From positions 28,774,525-28,838,524 of the forward strand of contig NC_054543.1 of NCBI RefSeq assembly GCF_017654505.1: a stretch of 64,000 nucleotides of DNA, written 5' to 3'. Positions 47,168 through 59,500 of this stretch are shown here, one piece after another. The DNA comes from Polyodon spathula (lineage: Eukaryota; Chordata; Actinopteri; Acipenseriformes; Polyodontidae). The notes below the pieces were generated by a model. It searched no databases. It was not told where the DNA came from and saw nothing but the letters and a program-made list of their open reading frames with translations. The number at the start of each line of letters is the position of its first letter. The first letter of the stretch is position 1. The position numbers and the translations under genes are program-made.

Positions 47168-49050
47168 GATACATTTTTAATTAGACCATCAGCATCAAAA
47201 CAACAAAACTCACAGAATGATGATACAGAACTTCCTTCAACAAGTTCAACCATAAGGGCTGAAGAACAGCGAGGAGGTGGTGTTGTGAGTAAAACACAGA
47301 AAGTTGTTATTAACCCTGCAAAAGTAAGTAAATAAGAAGACATCTGCTTCAATTTTGTTTTTTATTTGTACTGGAAGTGGAGATATAGCTCAACCGCAGT
47401 GTATAATTTATGCTGTCCAATGAATATTTGAAAATGTCCAAATTATAGAGACATGAGTTATCAAGCATGACATATATAAAAATAAGCACAATTCATTTTT
47501 TGAGCAAAGACTAAGGAACTGCTTGGTACTAAAGCCGCAGTGAAATCCACAAGTACCACAGATAAAAAGCTTGTAGTGTCAACTGCAAAAGTAAAAAATT
47601 GCTTACTATTGAAGTAATTGATCATTTTGAGTGCCATTGAAATTGTAAAGGAAATGTTTGGAGAGCAGAACTATCAAAAATACCAATGTTGAATGGCACT
47701 TTCAAACAACAGATCATTTTTCTGTCAGAAGACATAGATTCACAGTGCATTCAGTATGTGTGGAATAAGAAATAAAGGAAGACTTTTTGTTTTGCAAAGA
47801 GCTCAACACCAAGTCAGACGATATTTTCAAACTGTTAAAGGATTTTATGACTTCAACTGGACTAATTGCATCAGGGTCTGCACTGATGAAGCCACAGCAA
47901 TGACCAGAAAGTATTCTGGTGTCCAAAAAATAAAAGCCGTTGCGCCTCACGCTATTTGGACACGTTGCTTTTTACAGAGAGGCATTTGCTGTGAAAGATA
48001 TTGTACCAGGTCTTCACAGTTTCCTGAACACAGCGTTAACGCTCATTAACGTGATTAAATCCAGAGCAACAAGATCCAGGTGTTTCGTTGCACTTTGTGA
48101 GGAAGTGGACGCAGAGCACCATTCCTTGCTCTTACATACAGAGGTGAGATGGCTATCTTGAGGCAGAATGCTTACCCATATAGAAACCCAAACTTGCCAA
48201 AGTGCTGAAGTATGAAGTTTGGCTGGCAAAACTGATTTACATCGCAGGCATATTCAGCAAAATGAATAAGCTGAATAAATATAAGCAAGATGGGAGCACT
48301 CATTTTCTTGCCCAGCATCAAATAATGAATATATTCAAAAGGAAACAACTCTAGAAAGTTTTGTCTGTGGGCGGTGTGACCTGTGGCCCCAGGTGTTACC
48401 ATCAGGGAAGGAGACTCAGACAAAGGGAAAACTAGGTTTAAGTGCTGATGCACATTTTTAATTAACAAAAACAATTATCAAAAACAGAAATCAAAAGGCA
48501 CAAGGGCCAAAACAAAAGGTTTAACCAAAATACACAAAAAAAACTGCCTTCACTGAACATATCTTTAAACAACCAGCAGCTCACAGAACAAAAACTCACC
48601 AAACTCCTCTCTCCCAGATGGAGTCCTGTGTTCGCCTTTTATATGATGTGGCTGCTCCCAATTATTCTATTAAGAAGCAGCCACATTCTCACATGTTTTT
48701 GGCAGGGATATGAATTAACCCCATCCCTACCAACCACCACCAAAACACAAACAAAACACCAATAATTTACAGGTACAGAGCTCTTTCTGCCACAAGGGAC
48801 TACTAAAATGTTCAGGAACGAAACACTGACTTTGACGTAAACCTCAACTCACGATGGAACAAGCTACACACCTGTGGGCTACAAGCTCCATTAGTGAGAA
48901 TATTGAAGCTAAACTGCCACCCTCTGTCACATCAAAGTTGTTAGAAGAGCTCATTGGCATTTCATCAGACAGCTCCCTCAGAGAAATGACGCTGGAGACA
49001 TACGCATGTGCTTGTGAAGATATCTCCATGTCTGGGCCATGGGATTTTTA
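47168..49050 (+). pseudogene. hAT transposase relic (ZBED5/SCAND3-like)
   Basis: The start MDTFLIRPSASKQQ at 47168 fits the short N-terminus of this family. A BED-finger region near 47380-47500 is stopped and damaged. A frame near 47850-47950 gives MTRKYSGVQKIKAVAPHAIW. A shifted frame (47940-48161) gives REAFAVKDIVPGLHSF, LNTALTLINVIKSRAT, EVDAEHHSLLLHTEVRWLS, which are signature blocks of the catalytic domain in these transposases. After the LTR insertion a C-terminal remnant is at 48854-49020. Multiple stops and shifts make it dead. Confidence 0.75.
48375..48794 (-). mobile_element. LTR, family A, nested in the hAT element
   Basis: On the reverse strand it starts TGTGGCAGAAAGAGCTCTG at 48794 and runs through the gttaattcatatccctgcc and gaatgtggctgc blocks, a TATA-like tataaaaggcg, then a T-rich R region. 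The left end is near TGTGACC (48375). It splits the hAT transposase, so it is younger than the hAT insertion. No clean 5-bp duplication is readable. Confidence 0.7.
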
Positions 49051-49448
49051 TATCACGGGCAGGGGGCCTCAGAAGCAAAAAGGTTGAAAACCCCTGACTC
49101 AAAGGACTTATTATTTTACAATGTTTGGTGTTTTCATGCTGTTTGTAACAGTCTGAGGGTAAAGTAAGATGTGAGTCTGTCCTGAGAAAGCTTTCAAGAG
49201 GGTGCACTTCATTGTGGGAGAACAAGAGGCTATTTAGTTTTACAGGAAAGCATAAAGTAAATATACAGCATAATGGTAAAAACTTCAAATTACACATAGT
49301 CAGTCTATTAAATGTACCTTTATTGTATTTTTTTTTTAACATTTTTATGCAGGGTATGTGGGATAAACACACAAATCACAGTCTCTCCCTCCAATGAAAG
49401 CAACATATCGGAGTTGTATAAATGTATAGTGTAATACTGATTCCAACC

Positions 49449-49864
49449 TGTGGCAGAGTGTCCCATGTCACATTATTGATGTTTGTTTGTTGTTTGTTTT
49501 GTTGTGGTTTGGCAGACATAGGGTTAAAATCCCCCATCCTAGCATTGCAGTTGGTCCCCAGCATCCTCCATTTCAACTGTGTGAGAATGTCAGGGATGTT
49601 ATTGAAACTGCAGCCTTGACTGGCTGGCCAATTAATCAATTTGGTTAAATAATCCACCTTCTTGTGTTGTAGGGTTGTATTGAAAGCTGCTCCAGCACTG
49701 ATATAAATCTGTATCTATATCTGGTGAAGCTGTCTTCCCTTTAAAAGAGCCTGAGGACCACAGCTGTTTTTTGTTTATTTTGTGCAAATCAACAACTAAT
49801 GTGCAGAGAGTTGCTCAAACTTACCATTTGTTTGTGTGACTCCTGCTTTCACCTTCCTGTTACA
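49449..49864 (+). mobile_element. LTR, family A, forward orientation
   Basis: It starts TGTGGCAGAGTG and ends CCTTCCTGTTACA, with the middle block ggcagacatagggttaaaatccccc and gaatgtcaggg. The closest match for length and layout is the solo LTR at 3239. Flanking pentamers (caacc and ctgcg) do not match, so the insertion is old or rearranged. Confidence 0.65.
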
Positions 49865-50552
49865 CTGCGTAATTATAAACCTTATGATGATGCGTTTGTC
49901 ATAAAATAAACTTTAATAATACCTGTGTTATTTGTATTCAGAGTTGTTGTATATATCAAGAACCTTCTGTCTATACTAATGTGATTTATACTCATGTTCT
50001 AATGTGCATTTTCTGTGTGATGTTTTTATAACTGAGCTCTTGGAGGAAAGAAAACAAGCAATAGGTGAAATTTATTAAACTCTGTGTATGCATTAAGGGA
50101 GTGTTTTCCTGTGTTTTTCTAGCGGCTTTATTAATAAGTCATTTTTTTCTTCTGTTTTCCTTTTAACATCCTCCCACTTTATCCTTGCAGCAGCTGACCT
50201 AGCACCACACAATTCATTTTACACATTGCTGCGTTCTGCCCTTAATTCCTTTGTTCAGCAGTGCATTTGGGTTTGCCCACATTTTTTTTCACAGGTATTT
50301 ATTTTTACAACTTCTGAACAATGCCTGTCTTTGTGGATCCGCAAGCATATCTACATCTGTTCTGGGCCTTTCTCAAGCAGACTGACAGTTGTTGTGAAAT
50401 GTGAGGTGGCATTATGATGGGGCCAATAATAGGCTGACATTACTTCCTAGCCCCCTTTATTCCCTCTTCCCATACCATATGCAATTTACAGCTATGGCCA
50501 AAATGTTTGCATCACCTAAAATTTTAGGATTGAGACACAATTAATATATATA
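49865..50552. other. Non-coding stretch
   Basis: No gene. An AATAAA lies at about 49905, and T-rich runs near 50100-50165 and 50283-50292. The right end includes the TA target of the next Tc1. Confidence 0.35.
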
Positions 50553-51343
50553 CAGTGCCTATAGAAAGTCTACAACCTCTTTCACAATTTTTATCTTTTG
50601 TTGCCTTATAACCTGAAATTAAAATGCTTTAAAATAGTTTTTTTTTTCATTTATCTACACATCCTACCCCACAACTTCCAGGTGAAAAAAATCTTCTAGA
50701 AATTTGTAGAAAATTAATTAAAAATAAAAACTGAAATAGCTTGGTTGGATAAGTGTCCACCCCCCTTGTAATGTCAATCCTAAATTAGCTCAGGTGTAAC
50801 CAATCACCTTCAAAATCACACACCAAGTTAAGTGACCTCCACCTGTGTTAAATTGTAGTAATTCACATGAATTCAGGATAAATTCAGCAGTTCCTGTAGG
50901 TTCCCTCTACTGGGTAGTGCATTTCAAAGCAAAGACTCAACCATGAGCACCAAGGCGCTTTCAAAAGAACTCCAGGACACAGTTGTTGAAAGGCACAGAT
51001 CAGGGGATGGGTATAAAAAAGGCCTTGAATATCCCTTGGAGCACGGTCAAGACGATTATTAAGAAGTGGAAGGTGTATGGCACCACCAAGACCCTGCCTA
51101 GATCAGGTCGTCCCTCCAAACTGGATGACCGAGCAAGAAGGAGGCTGTTCAGAGAGGCTACCAAGAGGCCAATGGCAACTTTGCAAGATTCTGTAGCCAC
51201 GTGGCAAAAAATTTTGTGGTTTGACGAAACTAAAATGGAACTTTTTGGCCTAAATGCAAAGCGTTATGTTTGGCGCAAACTCAACACAGCATATCACCCA
51301 AAGAACATCATCCCTGCTGTGAAGCATGGTGGTGGCAGAATCA
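50553..51343 (+). mobile_element. Tc1-type transposon, 3' truncated
   Basis: The left TIR starts cagtgcctatagaaagtc after a TA (50551-50552), with the leader typical of fish Tc1 elements (ttttgttgccttataacctg). The right half, including most of the catalytic domain and the right TIR, is absent after about 51343. Confidence 0.8.
50983..51343 (+). pseudogene. Tc1 transposase fragment
   Basis: The frame contains the HTH region (NIPWSTVKTIIKKW), the GRP-type linker (SGRPSKLDDRARRRLF), then after an internal deletion the first catalytic motif (ILWFDETKMELFG), RKLNTAYHPKN and HGGGRIK. The second and third catalytic residues are beyond the break. The upstream start (MSTKALSKELQ-like, near 50943) is in another frame. 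The frame continues to 51435 only by chance into unrelated DNA. Confidence 0.8.
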
Positions 51344-54300
51344 AAGAATTCCTGGCTATGCCAATGATGTATGCACAACAAATCTTTGCAAACAATTGCA
51401 GACTAATTGAATTACACTGTAAACAGTTAGTTTGATAAAAATCCAATATATCGGTTCGATGTCAGTATAATTCAGTGCTGTTTTTTGTTTAAATAATTCA
51501 CATCTGAAACCCCCATGGAAAACACTAGTTGCGCCCCTGGTCAAAGGCAAAATGTTTCTGGAATGTTTCTCTTGTATATGCAGTAGTTTAGCACTGAATA
51601 GTTGCATAGAAAAGTGACAGTTGACCTCAGAAACTGTTAGGTGACTAATCCCATGTCACATGTGTGGTTTCAGATGTACAAAAGATAATATCAATTATGT
51701 TAGCTACGAGTAAATACTTTCATTATTAAGTAATATGGAAAATAGAAAAAATACTTACAATAATTATCATTTGAAACATTTATAGGTGCTTAAATACTAC
51801 TATTATAAGTACTATTTTTAAAGAAGCGTGCACAACTATATTTAAGTGGTGGATTTTAAGAAATGACAACTTGAATATATTTAATTGCTTTAAAGCTTAA
51901 ACCAGCTTGCCAGTGTAATACCGCTTTCACACTAGGCTTAAAATGGTATTAAGTGTTCATCTGATAACTTAATCCTAGCCCTGGAGGTAGCATCATTACC
52001 AAATTAGTTACTTCTGGAGTTGGGGGAAAACAAAAGAATCCCATAGTCATATTGCAAGAATTTGTGATTGCTGTCTGGTGCTTTCTTATTTGGATGTATT
52101 GCAGAAACACGTGCAATCCAGTTCAGTTAAAACATTTTATATGAATTTACTATCTAAAAACGTACAAACTTACAGTACAGAAAACGTGTTTTTATATTAT
52201 CCAAGGTAGTGGCAGTTATTAAATTACTGTTCATCAATGTATTTTTTACTGCAAGAAGCATATATAATCATTGACTTGCACAACTGTTTAAGATTATTTT
52301 ATTTCAATCAACTACAAGGACATGAGCATCCCTAACTGACCCCAACACACACTGCTGTCATCGCTCTGGCCCTCTGTCACGCCACCTGTATTTATATCCT
52401 CATGCAAACTCTTCAAACCCTGTGACAGACATGATCTCCACCCCCATACTCAGCCCAAAGTGTCAGAAACATAACAGAACGTAAAACAGGGGCCAATTGC
52501 ATGGTGCCTGGGACGTTGCAAAATATATTTTGTAAAATATAAAAAGGTAACTGTTTAACTAGTGTCACAGTCTTTTCTGTGCTGCCTGGTATTGGATCAC
52601 TATTTTGTGGGTGTGGTTCCTTGCCAGAATAATGTTGGTTACAATAATATTTCACTAGATAAAGAGTCTAAATGTGTCATTTTTCATATGGTCTCACCTT
52701 ATTTCACACATTGAGTTACCTCTTTCTCATATTAATTCATAAAAGCCACAGACTGTCAGATAAGCAACACACTGTATAGTATAGTATGTTTACCATCTGC
52801 TATTTTGTGCCAGATCTAAAATCCAAATAGATTGCATATTTACTTTTTATAAGGTTCCAATATTACTGCATAAACTATTAACAGCAGTGTACTTTACTTA
52901 CTGCACACAGAACTCTACTCACTGTAATCACTGTAAACAATGCATTTCCTCTGTTTGGAGGTGGGGTTAGACATTAGTCTCCAAAAACCCTAAACAGAAC
53001 TTTGCAATATCTACACAAATGAATGTCTCCACAAAAACACATTGTGTATTTTCTATGTTCTGTTTGAATCAAAATGTTTTAAGCAAATAAAATTTGCAGT
53101 AAATAAATATGCTGTTGAACTGATGATTAACCATGTGGTTTGCCTTTGCCTCACATTACCAGACTCTGCAAAGTTTTCCTTTCTACCTACCATATGCTAC
53201 AATATTGCATTATTCAAGCACCCAAAACAATAAAAGAACTGTATTTATTCACTTTAATTAGCTGTTAGATGGTATTTGACCCTGAAGCCCTCATATTGAG
53301 TGGCCTCATTCACCGAACAATGCTTTCCATGTGGCATTTTATTTTAGAGCTGCTCATGAACATTCAGGTCTGAACATAAGCCCATGTTCTTAATTGTTTT
53401 AATATTTTTTTAGCATTTCATATTACTGGTAGATATTTTAGTTTTCAAAGGAAAGGGGGGTTGTCGCCTGAGGCTTTTGGGCCTAAGAACACAGCATGAG
53501 AACACCACATGCAGGACATTATTTGATTAAACAGTATGGGCCTGCTTTAAAACTGCATATGGATTTTGAGTAAACGTACTACATTTTCAAAAGAATAAAT
53601 ACTCTTTGGCATTTCCACTTGCTTGCTTAGTTTCTGAGCTTTATTATTCACTATTAGTGATCAAACTTGGAATAAAACTATATATTACAATATGGACATT
53701 ATTTATTTGAAGTACTCTTACTTAAAAATGGAAGAATTGAGAATGCTTGTAAATAAATATGCATGGTTTCCACAGACCTCACAATATGAATTCTGCAATC
53801 AAATTGTATCTTTGTTATAAGGAAGACATTGATGACACCCTGCTATCTGACACTGCAAGATGGAGAGGCATGCAGTCGAGATGTCTGAGAGTGAATTTTC
53901 CTTGTCAACATACCTCCATCTTAGCATATCAGCAACAGGTGCCAGTCCCTGCAATAGTGCCAACCGACACTCTGCCAGATTCTAAAGGTTAACTAGATTT
54001 GTATTTTAAAAACAGACAGCTACAATCCCTCTATTCTTTTATGCAAATACCTACCTTGCATTCAGTTTCCAAAGCCACCCCACTGCATTGCGAACAATAA
54101 GGCAGACACATCTTTTACTGGAACCTGTCATGGAAAAAATAACCATGGCATTTTGGCCTACAATGTCTCCTATCATAAGAAAAAAAATCTGATAACACAT
54201 AATCATTATTATCCAATTATAATAATTTTCAAGAGCATGGTTATTGTAACAGTATTAATAGTTTAACATTTCAGCATTTACAGTACTTGGAATATTTGTG

Positions 54301-54807
54301 TGTTCATGGAGTTGAGTAAAGTTCTCCAGGGATAGGCAAAACTAGGAATTCAGAAAAAGGTGTTTACATGAATTGTAATAATTATACCAAATAATACAGG
54401 AATATCTTCTTCAGTCAGGGCAATTCTAGCAATACTAATTTAATGGTACATAAAATTTTATGGGATTAACATACTTTGGCATACCTTGCCTTCTGGAGCA
54501 TGCTATGCCATCTAAAGAAAGATCAAAAGAAGATAATTAAGCAATATAGCACAATTTGTGTCATTGTGAGATATCACCACATCTCTGGTGCATTATGGAG
54601 TTCCATATTGTGAGTATACAGTTACAATGACTATGAGGTCATTTGAAATGTCCTGACATATCAACATCACATAGCCCCTTGAAATGAATAGAATCCTTGC
54701 CATTGTATAATAGTACCTGGTGATGGACAATGTAATGCACCTCTGTACTGTGATCTACCTTGTTTGCACTTTTCACATGAAATATGTTAGTGACTATTAT
54801 AGGAGTG
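51344..54807. other. Long non-coding stretch
   Basis: AT-rich, with no protein-like ORF. Short frames (52413-52655, 53042-53233, 53759-53992) have no recognisable domain. Sequence near 51495-51545 (cccccatggaaaac and gcgcccctgg) resembles a hAT-like terminus, without a partner. Confidence 0.4.
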
Positions 54808-55340
54808 TGTGGCAATGTTGCCCCGCCCCTGTGTGTATTTCTGTGTTGTATGTTGTGTGTAGTGTGTTAATGTTGGTGTATATAGGATAATATGGGTTAG
54901 GCGCACAAGTGTTTAAAATGTATTTTTGTATTTAGGCATGAGGATTGCACAGCACTTCATGTGCAGGTAAAATGTAATAATATGTGAGCGCAGGAAATTG
55001 CACTAAAATGAATTCATGTGCAGTTGTACTGAGACTCCAATTGAATAATTGATTAGCAATCGAATCTCGGTACAGCTGCATAAAAGCAACATGTTTTCAC
55101 TCACTCGGGGTTGTGTGTTCAGTGAGTGGAGAACGAGTGTGGAGAGGAGAGTATTAAAAACGTCACTGAAGTAAATAACTGTTTTGACTCACCATGTTTG
55201 TTTGTCTGTTAGTCCACTGTCTTGTTTAGTGTTCGTTTTGTTTAGCTTTTTATTTTACTTAAGCAAATGCTGTGTGCTTTTTTTTGTTACAACCTTTTAT
55301 TTTCTGTTTGTTCATTTATTAAATGCTGAGCGCAAGCAAG
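54808..55340 (+). mobile_element. LTR, family B, forward orientation, 3'-truncated
   Basis: It starts TGTGGCAATGTTGCCCCGCCC. It shares with the reverse-strand LTR at 56119-56598 the blocks tgttaatgttggtgtata, agctgcataaaagcaacatg (TATA region), gaagtaaataactgttttgact and ttcatttattaaatgctgagc. Similarity stops at gcaagcaag (55340), so the U5 end is missing. The order is the mirror image of the downstream copies. Confidence 0.7.
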
Positions 55341-55773
55341 TGCATTAGTTCCCCATCTGTGTATTGCGTGGGGCATAGGGCCAACCTGTGCACAGCTCCG
55401 CCGCGAAGTACTAGAAAAAGGCTTTCAAGCCTTTGTCCCCGACCTCCTCTTGCTGTTGCAGCTTTCCTCCCCTCCTTCTCTTATTGCTCCTTCTCCCCAC
55501 CTTCCTCTCTTGTGCTGGTTCCTCCTCCTCTTCCTGGAAGGGGCAGGACAACCACCCGTGCCCGTACACCCCGCAGACAAGACACCAACCTTGGTCCTCC
55601 AGACTGCCAAGGAGCTCCTCTAGCTCAGTGCAGCCATCTCTCCAGCCTTCCATTTTTTTTTTTTCAAAAAACCACTAAAAAAAACCAGCAGTCCTTTTTT
55701 TTCCCAAAAAAACCTGTGGTTCCTGCTCTGGTTTGCGTCTTGGAGGCGCTGGTAATCCCATGACGACACCACG
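55341..55773 (-). mobile_element. Gypsy internal region with gag start, reverse orientation
   Basis: It lies directly after the 3' end of the reverse-strand LTR at 55774. It begins with a primer-binding-site-like cgTGGTGTCgtcatggg, then the gcgcctccaagacgc block, a run of T and A, and the gag frame 55653-55411. Beyond 55400 the sequence (cgcggcggagctgtgcaca) has no coding. The junction to the forward LTR at 55340 is abrupt. Confidence 0.6.
55411..55653 (-). CDS. Gag-like ORF with CCHC zinc knuckle
   Basis: This 80-codon ORF starts MEGWRDGCTELEELL and has CLVCGVYGHGWLSC at residues about 29-42: exactly C-x2-C-x4-H-x4-C, the retroviral/retrotransposon nucleocapsid knuckle that binds RNA. A stretch of acidic residues follows (EEEEE), then a basic tail (KVGRRSNKRRRGG) and a Gln-rich segment. 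The knuckle is near the start, not at the C-terminus as in classical gag, but the same early position is seen in the relic at 20148. It sits about 120 bp after a primer-binding-site-like word. The frame is short and no pol follows, so this is a remnant or a non-autonomous element's small ORF. The forward frame covering the same region is antisense noise. Confidence 0.55.
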   Translation of the reverse strand: MEGWRDGCTELEELLGSLEDQGWCLVCGVYGHGWLSCPFQEEEEEPAQERKVGRRSNKRRRGGKLQQQEEVGDKGLKAFF

Positions 55774-56010
55774 TGTCACAAAGATGGCTGCAGTGGGTGA
55801 CGTCAGACCATAACCAGGAACCAACACAAAATAAACAGAGAAGTGGATTTTGGTGAAGCTGAGCGCTTGGTTGCTCTCAGCATTTAATAAATGAACAAAC
55901 ATAAAATAAAAGGTTGTAAGACAAACAAAACACAGGACACGTCACTTTAGCCAAAATAAAGGGACAGACAAAACGAACTACACAGACAAACATGGTGAGC
56001 TGATATTATT
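55774..56010 (-). mobile_element. LTR, family B, partial, reverse orientation
   Basis: On the forward strand it begins TGTCACAAAGATGGC. Its reverse complement ends ...ctttgtgaca and contains tattttgtgttggttcctgg, gctgagcgcttgg and ttcatttattaaatgctgag. It corresponds to R-U5 and part of U3 of the LTR at 56119; the outer part is replaced by internal-region sequence at about 56010-56110. Confidence 0.65.
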
Positions 56011-56118
56011 TTAACTTTAACTGTTCTTATTACCTCCATCTCCAATCCCATTTTTTTCCCACATTACCGTTTCTGGCCTGTGTCTTGAAGGCACTGTTAT
56101 CCCGATTCTGACATCACG

Positions 56119-56598
56119 CATCTCAAAGATGGCTGTAGTGGGTGACGTCGGACCAAAAACAGGGACCAACACAAAATAGACAGACGTAGAGTTTGGTGAA
56201 GCTGAGCTCTTGCTTGCGCTCAGCATTTAATAAATGAACAAACAGAAAATAAAAGGTTGTAACAAAAAAAACAACACACAGCACTTGCGGCCAAAATAAA
56301 AAAAGGAAACAAAATGGACAACACTAAACAAGATAGTGGACTAACAGACAAACAAACACGGTAAGTCAAAACAGTTATTTACTTCAGTGACGTTTTTAAT
56401 TCTCTCCTCTCCACACCCTTTCTCCACTCACCGAACACACAACCCCGAGTGAGTGAAAACATGCTGCTTTTATACAGCTGTACCGAGACTCAATTGCAAA
56501 TTTATATTCCGTGTACCAATGACTATACACCAACATTAACACACTACACGTAACATACAACACAAATAAATAGCCCAGGGGTGGAGCACTTTGCCACA
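56119..56598 (-). mobile_element. LTR, family B, complete, reverse orientation
   Basis: It begins on the reverse strand TGTGGCAAAGTGCTCC at 56598 and ends near 56119 where the partner copy has TGTCACA (here catctca). It has TATA-like tataaaagcagc (near 56475). It is followed on the reverse strand by atgtcagaatcgggataac, a primer-binding-site-like word. It is 480 bp long. It mirrors the forward copy at 54808. Outer flanks do not show a matching duplication. Confidence 0.7.
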
Positions 56599-59500
56599 GT
56601 ACTCTATTAATGAAATGGAATAAAATGTATTAATTACTCAGCATGAAACAATGGGATCCCTAAGTTGCTTGTTTACACAATTCTTAGTATCCATCAATAA
56701 CAAGCTGACAATGTTATTTAAAATAGAAGCTGTCATGATCAAACTAAAAACTTATTTTTATTTTACAAGCCATTATTGTCTTGCCTTTCTTTTATGGTTT
56801 TGATATAAAACCTTAGAAATGTGTCATCTCTTCAGTGAATTGTGGGATTGTGGTTCTGGGCATGGTGCAATATCTGATTACATTCGACAAAGACATACTT
56901 ATCCCTAAGTTAAGTTTAATGAAAGGTCAACTTTATGGCACAAATCAGTTGCATTAGCTAGTTTTGCAACATATTTTCATTGTCTGTTTATGGCCTTGGT
57001 ATGGCAGTACAACAGTAAAAATGATCATCTTCCAACAAAAGTATTGTGCTGTCCAACTAATTGCATCACAGCATGTGTGCAGCGACCTTTAGTATAATTA
57101 GAAATACAGAACATTCTTTTTTTAGTGTTTTTTTTTCTTCTGCAGATCAGATTAGAAGCTTGAAATGAAGCTCGCTGGAGGTCTACTGAAGGCTTGCTGG
57201 CGGGAGACCTTTTACTTTTCTATTCAGAGAAGCCACACAAAAACTTTGAGAATAAAAATTAAGAAAGTATAAGATACTGTAAAATAAAAGACATCAAAAG
57301 CTTATGTTTCTACCTCAGTGATGTCCAAACAGTTATTACATAATTTAAAAGTTATACTGTATATGTGGCCATATTGAAAATGTCATCTGTATTGATGTTT
57401 CCTGTATAATGTTAATGTCCTGACCTTGTTCTGCTGCAAGCAGTCACAGTCGGAGAACGATAGAAAGCTTCAAGGATGAAAGACATGCCTGCAGCTATCT
57501 TTGGCCAATGTAGACAAACTGGAGCAAACAGAGGGGTCTATTCAATGGATCTTAACGGTGACAGAATCATTAAAAGAGGGTGACTTTGATCTCTAACAGT
57601 GTGTGTGAGTCTTTAATCTTCAAAGTATATAAAATGAAAGGAATGGTCCTAATATAATATTTAAACTGTAGAAATTACTATTTTGATTAATTGAGTTTAG
57701 TCTGATTTACGAAGTACTGTAGAGTGCACATAAACCAGTGTATTATATTTTTGTGCAAACAATAAACATATTTATGTAACACAATAAAGTTACTGCAAAC
57801 TTTTTTCAGTTAATAAGGGATAAAGGCACAGGGAATTCTGTTCATTTTGTATTTTCTAAGTACAAAAAAACGGACACCATTTTAACAGTGTACTCTCCTG
57901 AAGCAGTTATTTTTACTGTACACGTTAAGCCTTTTAAATGAATACCTTTGTGAATTAACAAGAAATATTTAAGCTCTGAGAGGTCTGCCATATCTCTCAT
58001 TCAGCTGCTTTGTGTAATGGTTTGTGTATCAGCCTACAGCCTCAGTGAATGCCCACAGTTCTGGCTGGCAGCCCTGTATCTGCAGGTGGCGCAGCGTGTT
58101 TTTGGGTCTTGCCGATGTGACCTGATGGGTTCATGTCTGATCATGCACTCCGGGCTGCATCAAAGCACTGGCACTTTGGCAGTGTATGCGTAGCAGGAAT
58201 GGTCTGCCCTCGGAGACAGTGGACAATGGCACAGCAGATTCAGATCAAGCTCTGCTTTAATGGCAGCGAGAAGACAGTTCGTCCAGAGGAATTTAATACA
58301 ATGGCACAGCATGCAACTTTAAAGAGGCACACAACTTTTGTAAAGACCTTACAAAGTGACAAGGTGGCAACAAACTGTAAACATGAATGTCCAAGAACAA
58401 GACCCTGTAGTGAACTGGATATAAGCATTTGTACTGATGCACAAATATAATGACAGGACCAAACATAGAAACAGCTGTCATAAAACACTGTCAATAAGAT
58501 GCAGAGAGGCTACTCCTGGCACCACAGACTGCTCTGACTCAATGTGAAGAGCCTGCAAGGTGCCTCAACTGTACTGAAGGTCCATGTGTCCATTCCTTGT
58601 GAGGACCACTTCCAATTCCTGCAGGAATGTCTGTGAGGTGGAAATCTGTAGCAAAGCATGTTCTCCAGAACAATCCATACATAGAGTGATCTATGTAAAA
58701 CATCAGTCATTTTGTGCAGTCTTTAAAAACAAACCAAGGCAAAAACCAACAGAGTAACTACTACCAATCCCTCAAAGTATGTCAGATCTTCCTACCACTG
58801 TTCCTCCTTCAGTCTGATTGAATAACCTATAGTCAGACTGCCTACCATTTATCAGTTCTAGCCATTAGATCTCTTCACTTTGCAATCTGGCTCTCACCAA
58901 TATTCCACAATACTGCAACCACCACAACAGACTAGATACTGCATCTCTGCTCCAACCACCAGGCTAATGTGCTTTTTCTACAGAAACCATAAAGCCACCA
59001 TCCCTCCATGTACCTCAGCTCCTAGTACAAAGCCGTGGTGCATTCCAAGCTTCAGCTCTATCAACTAGGCTATAGTCTCTTGCCCCACAGCTCTGACCAC
59101 ATATCTAGCTTTTCTGTCTTGATTAGTCCAGATAAAACTAGTGACAAATGACAGGGAAACAGGTCTTGCCACCTGAAACCAGTCCCTGGCTTGTTAAACA
59201 GCCTGTATGGATCACCACTGTTCAGATAAAAGGAATTTTGATCCTGAGCCCTGGAACGTTTTGGGGGTTATGTCATAAATCAAAATGTAATTTCCACAGT
59301 TTTTCCCTTGAGGCCTGTCGACACAGCAGGATAACTCATATTCTCAATATATTCTGTTTCTATAAAAGATTTATATTTCTTTCACTGTCACTCTCTGGAA
59401 GCTGCTGACTGTTTTTGACTGCTGCAGTTGTTGCCTTTTGTAAGCTTGTCAGTTGGATTGGCTTTACAATGATCTGTTTTAGACCTGTTCCAAGTTTGAA

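Larger units (their letters stand above)
46973..49096 (+). mobile_element. hAT element, ZBED/SCAND3-like, with 8-bp target duplication
   Basis: The left end CAGGAGTTCTTAACTGGGG and the reversed right end CAGGGGTTTTCAACC are imperfect inverted termini of the hAT type. The flanks acttaaag (46965-46972) and actcaaag (49097-49104) differ by one transition, an 8-bp duplication. The interior encodes a decayed transposase and holds an LTR insertion at about 48375-48794. Without the LTR the element is about 1.7 kb, shorter than a complete autonomous element. Confidence 0.8.

Noticed and set aside
55323..55763. 146-codon forward ORF rich in Ser, Pro and Leu
   Set aside because: It is antisense to the gag-like frame with a CCHC knuckle and to LTR sequence; the composition is the complement of Glu/Gly/Gln codons.
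58133..58450. 105-codon ORF as a host gene
   Set aside because: No recognisable domain, no neighbouring exon signals, and its left part overlaps a GC-rich possible SINE. The length is within chance for such a region.
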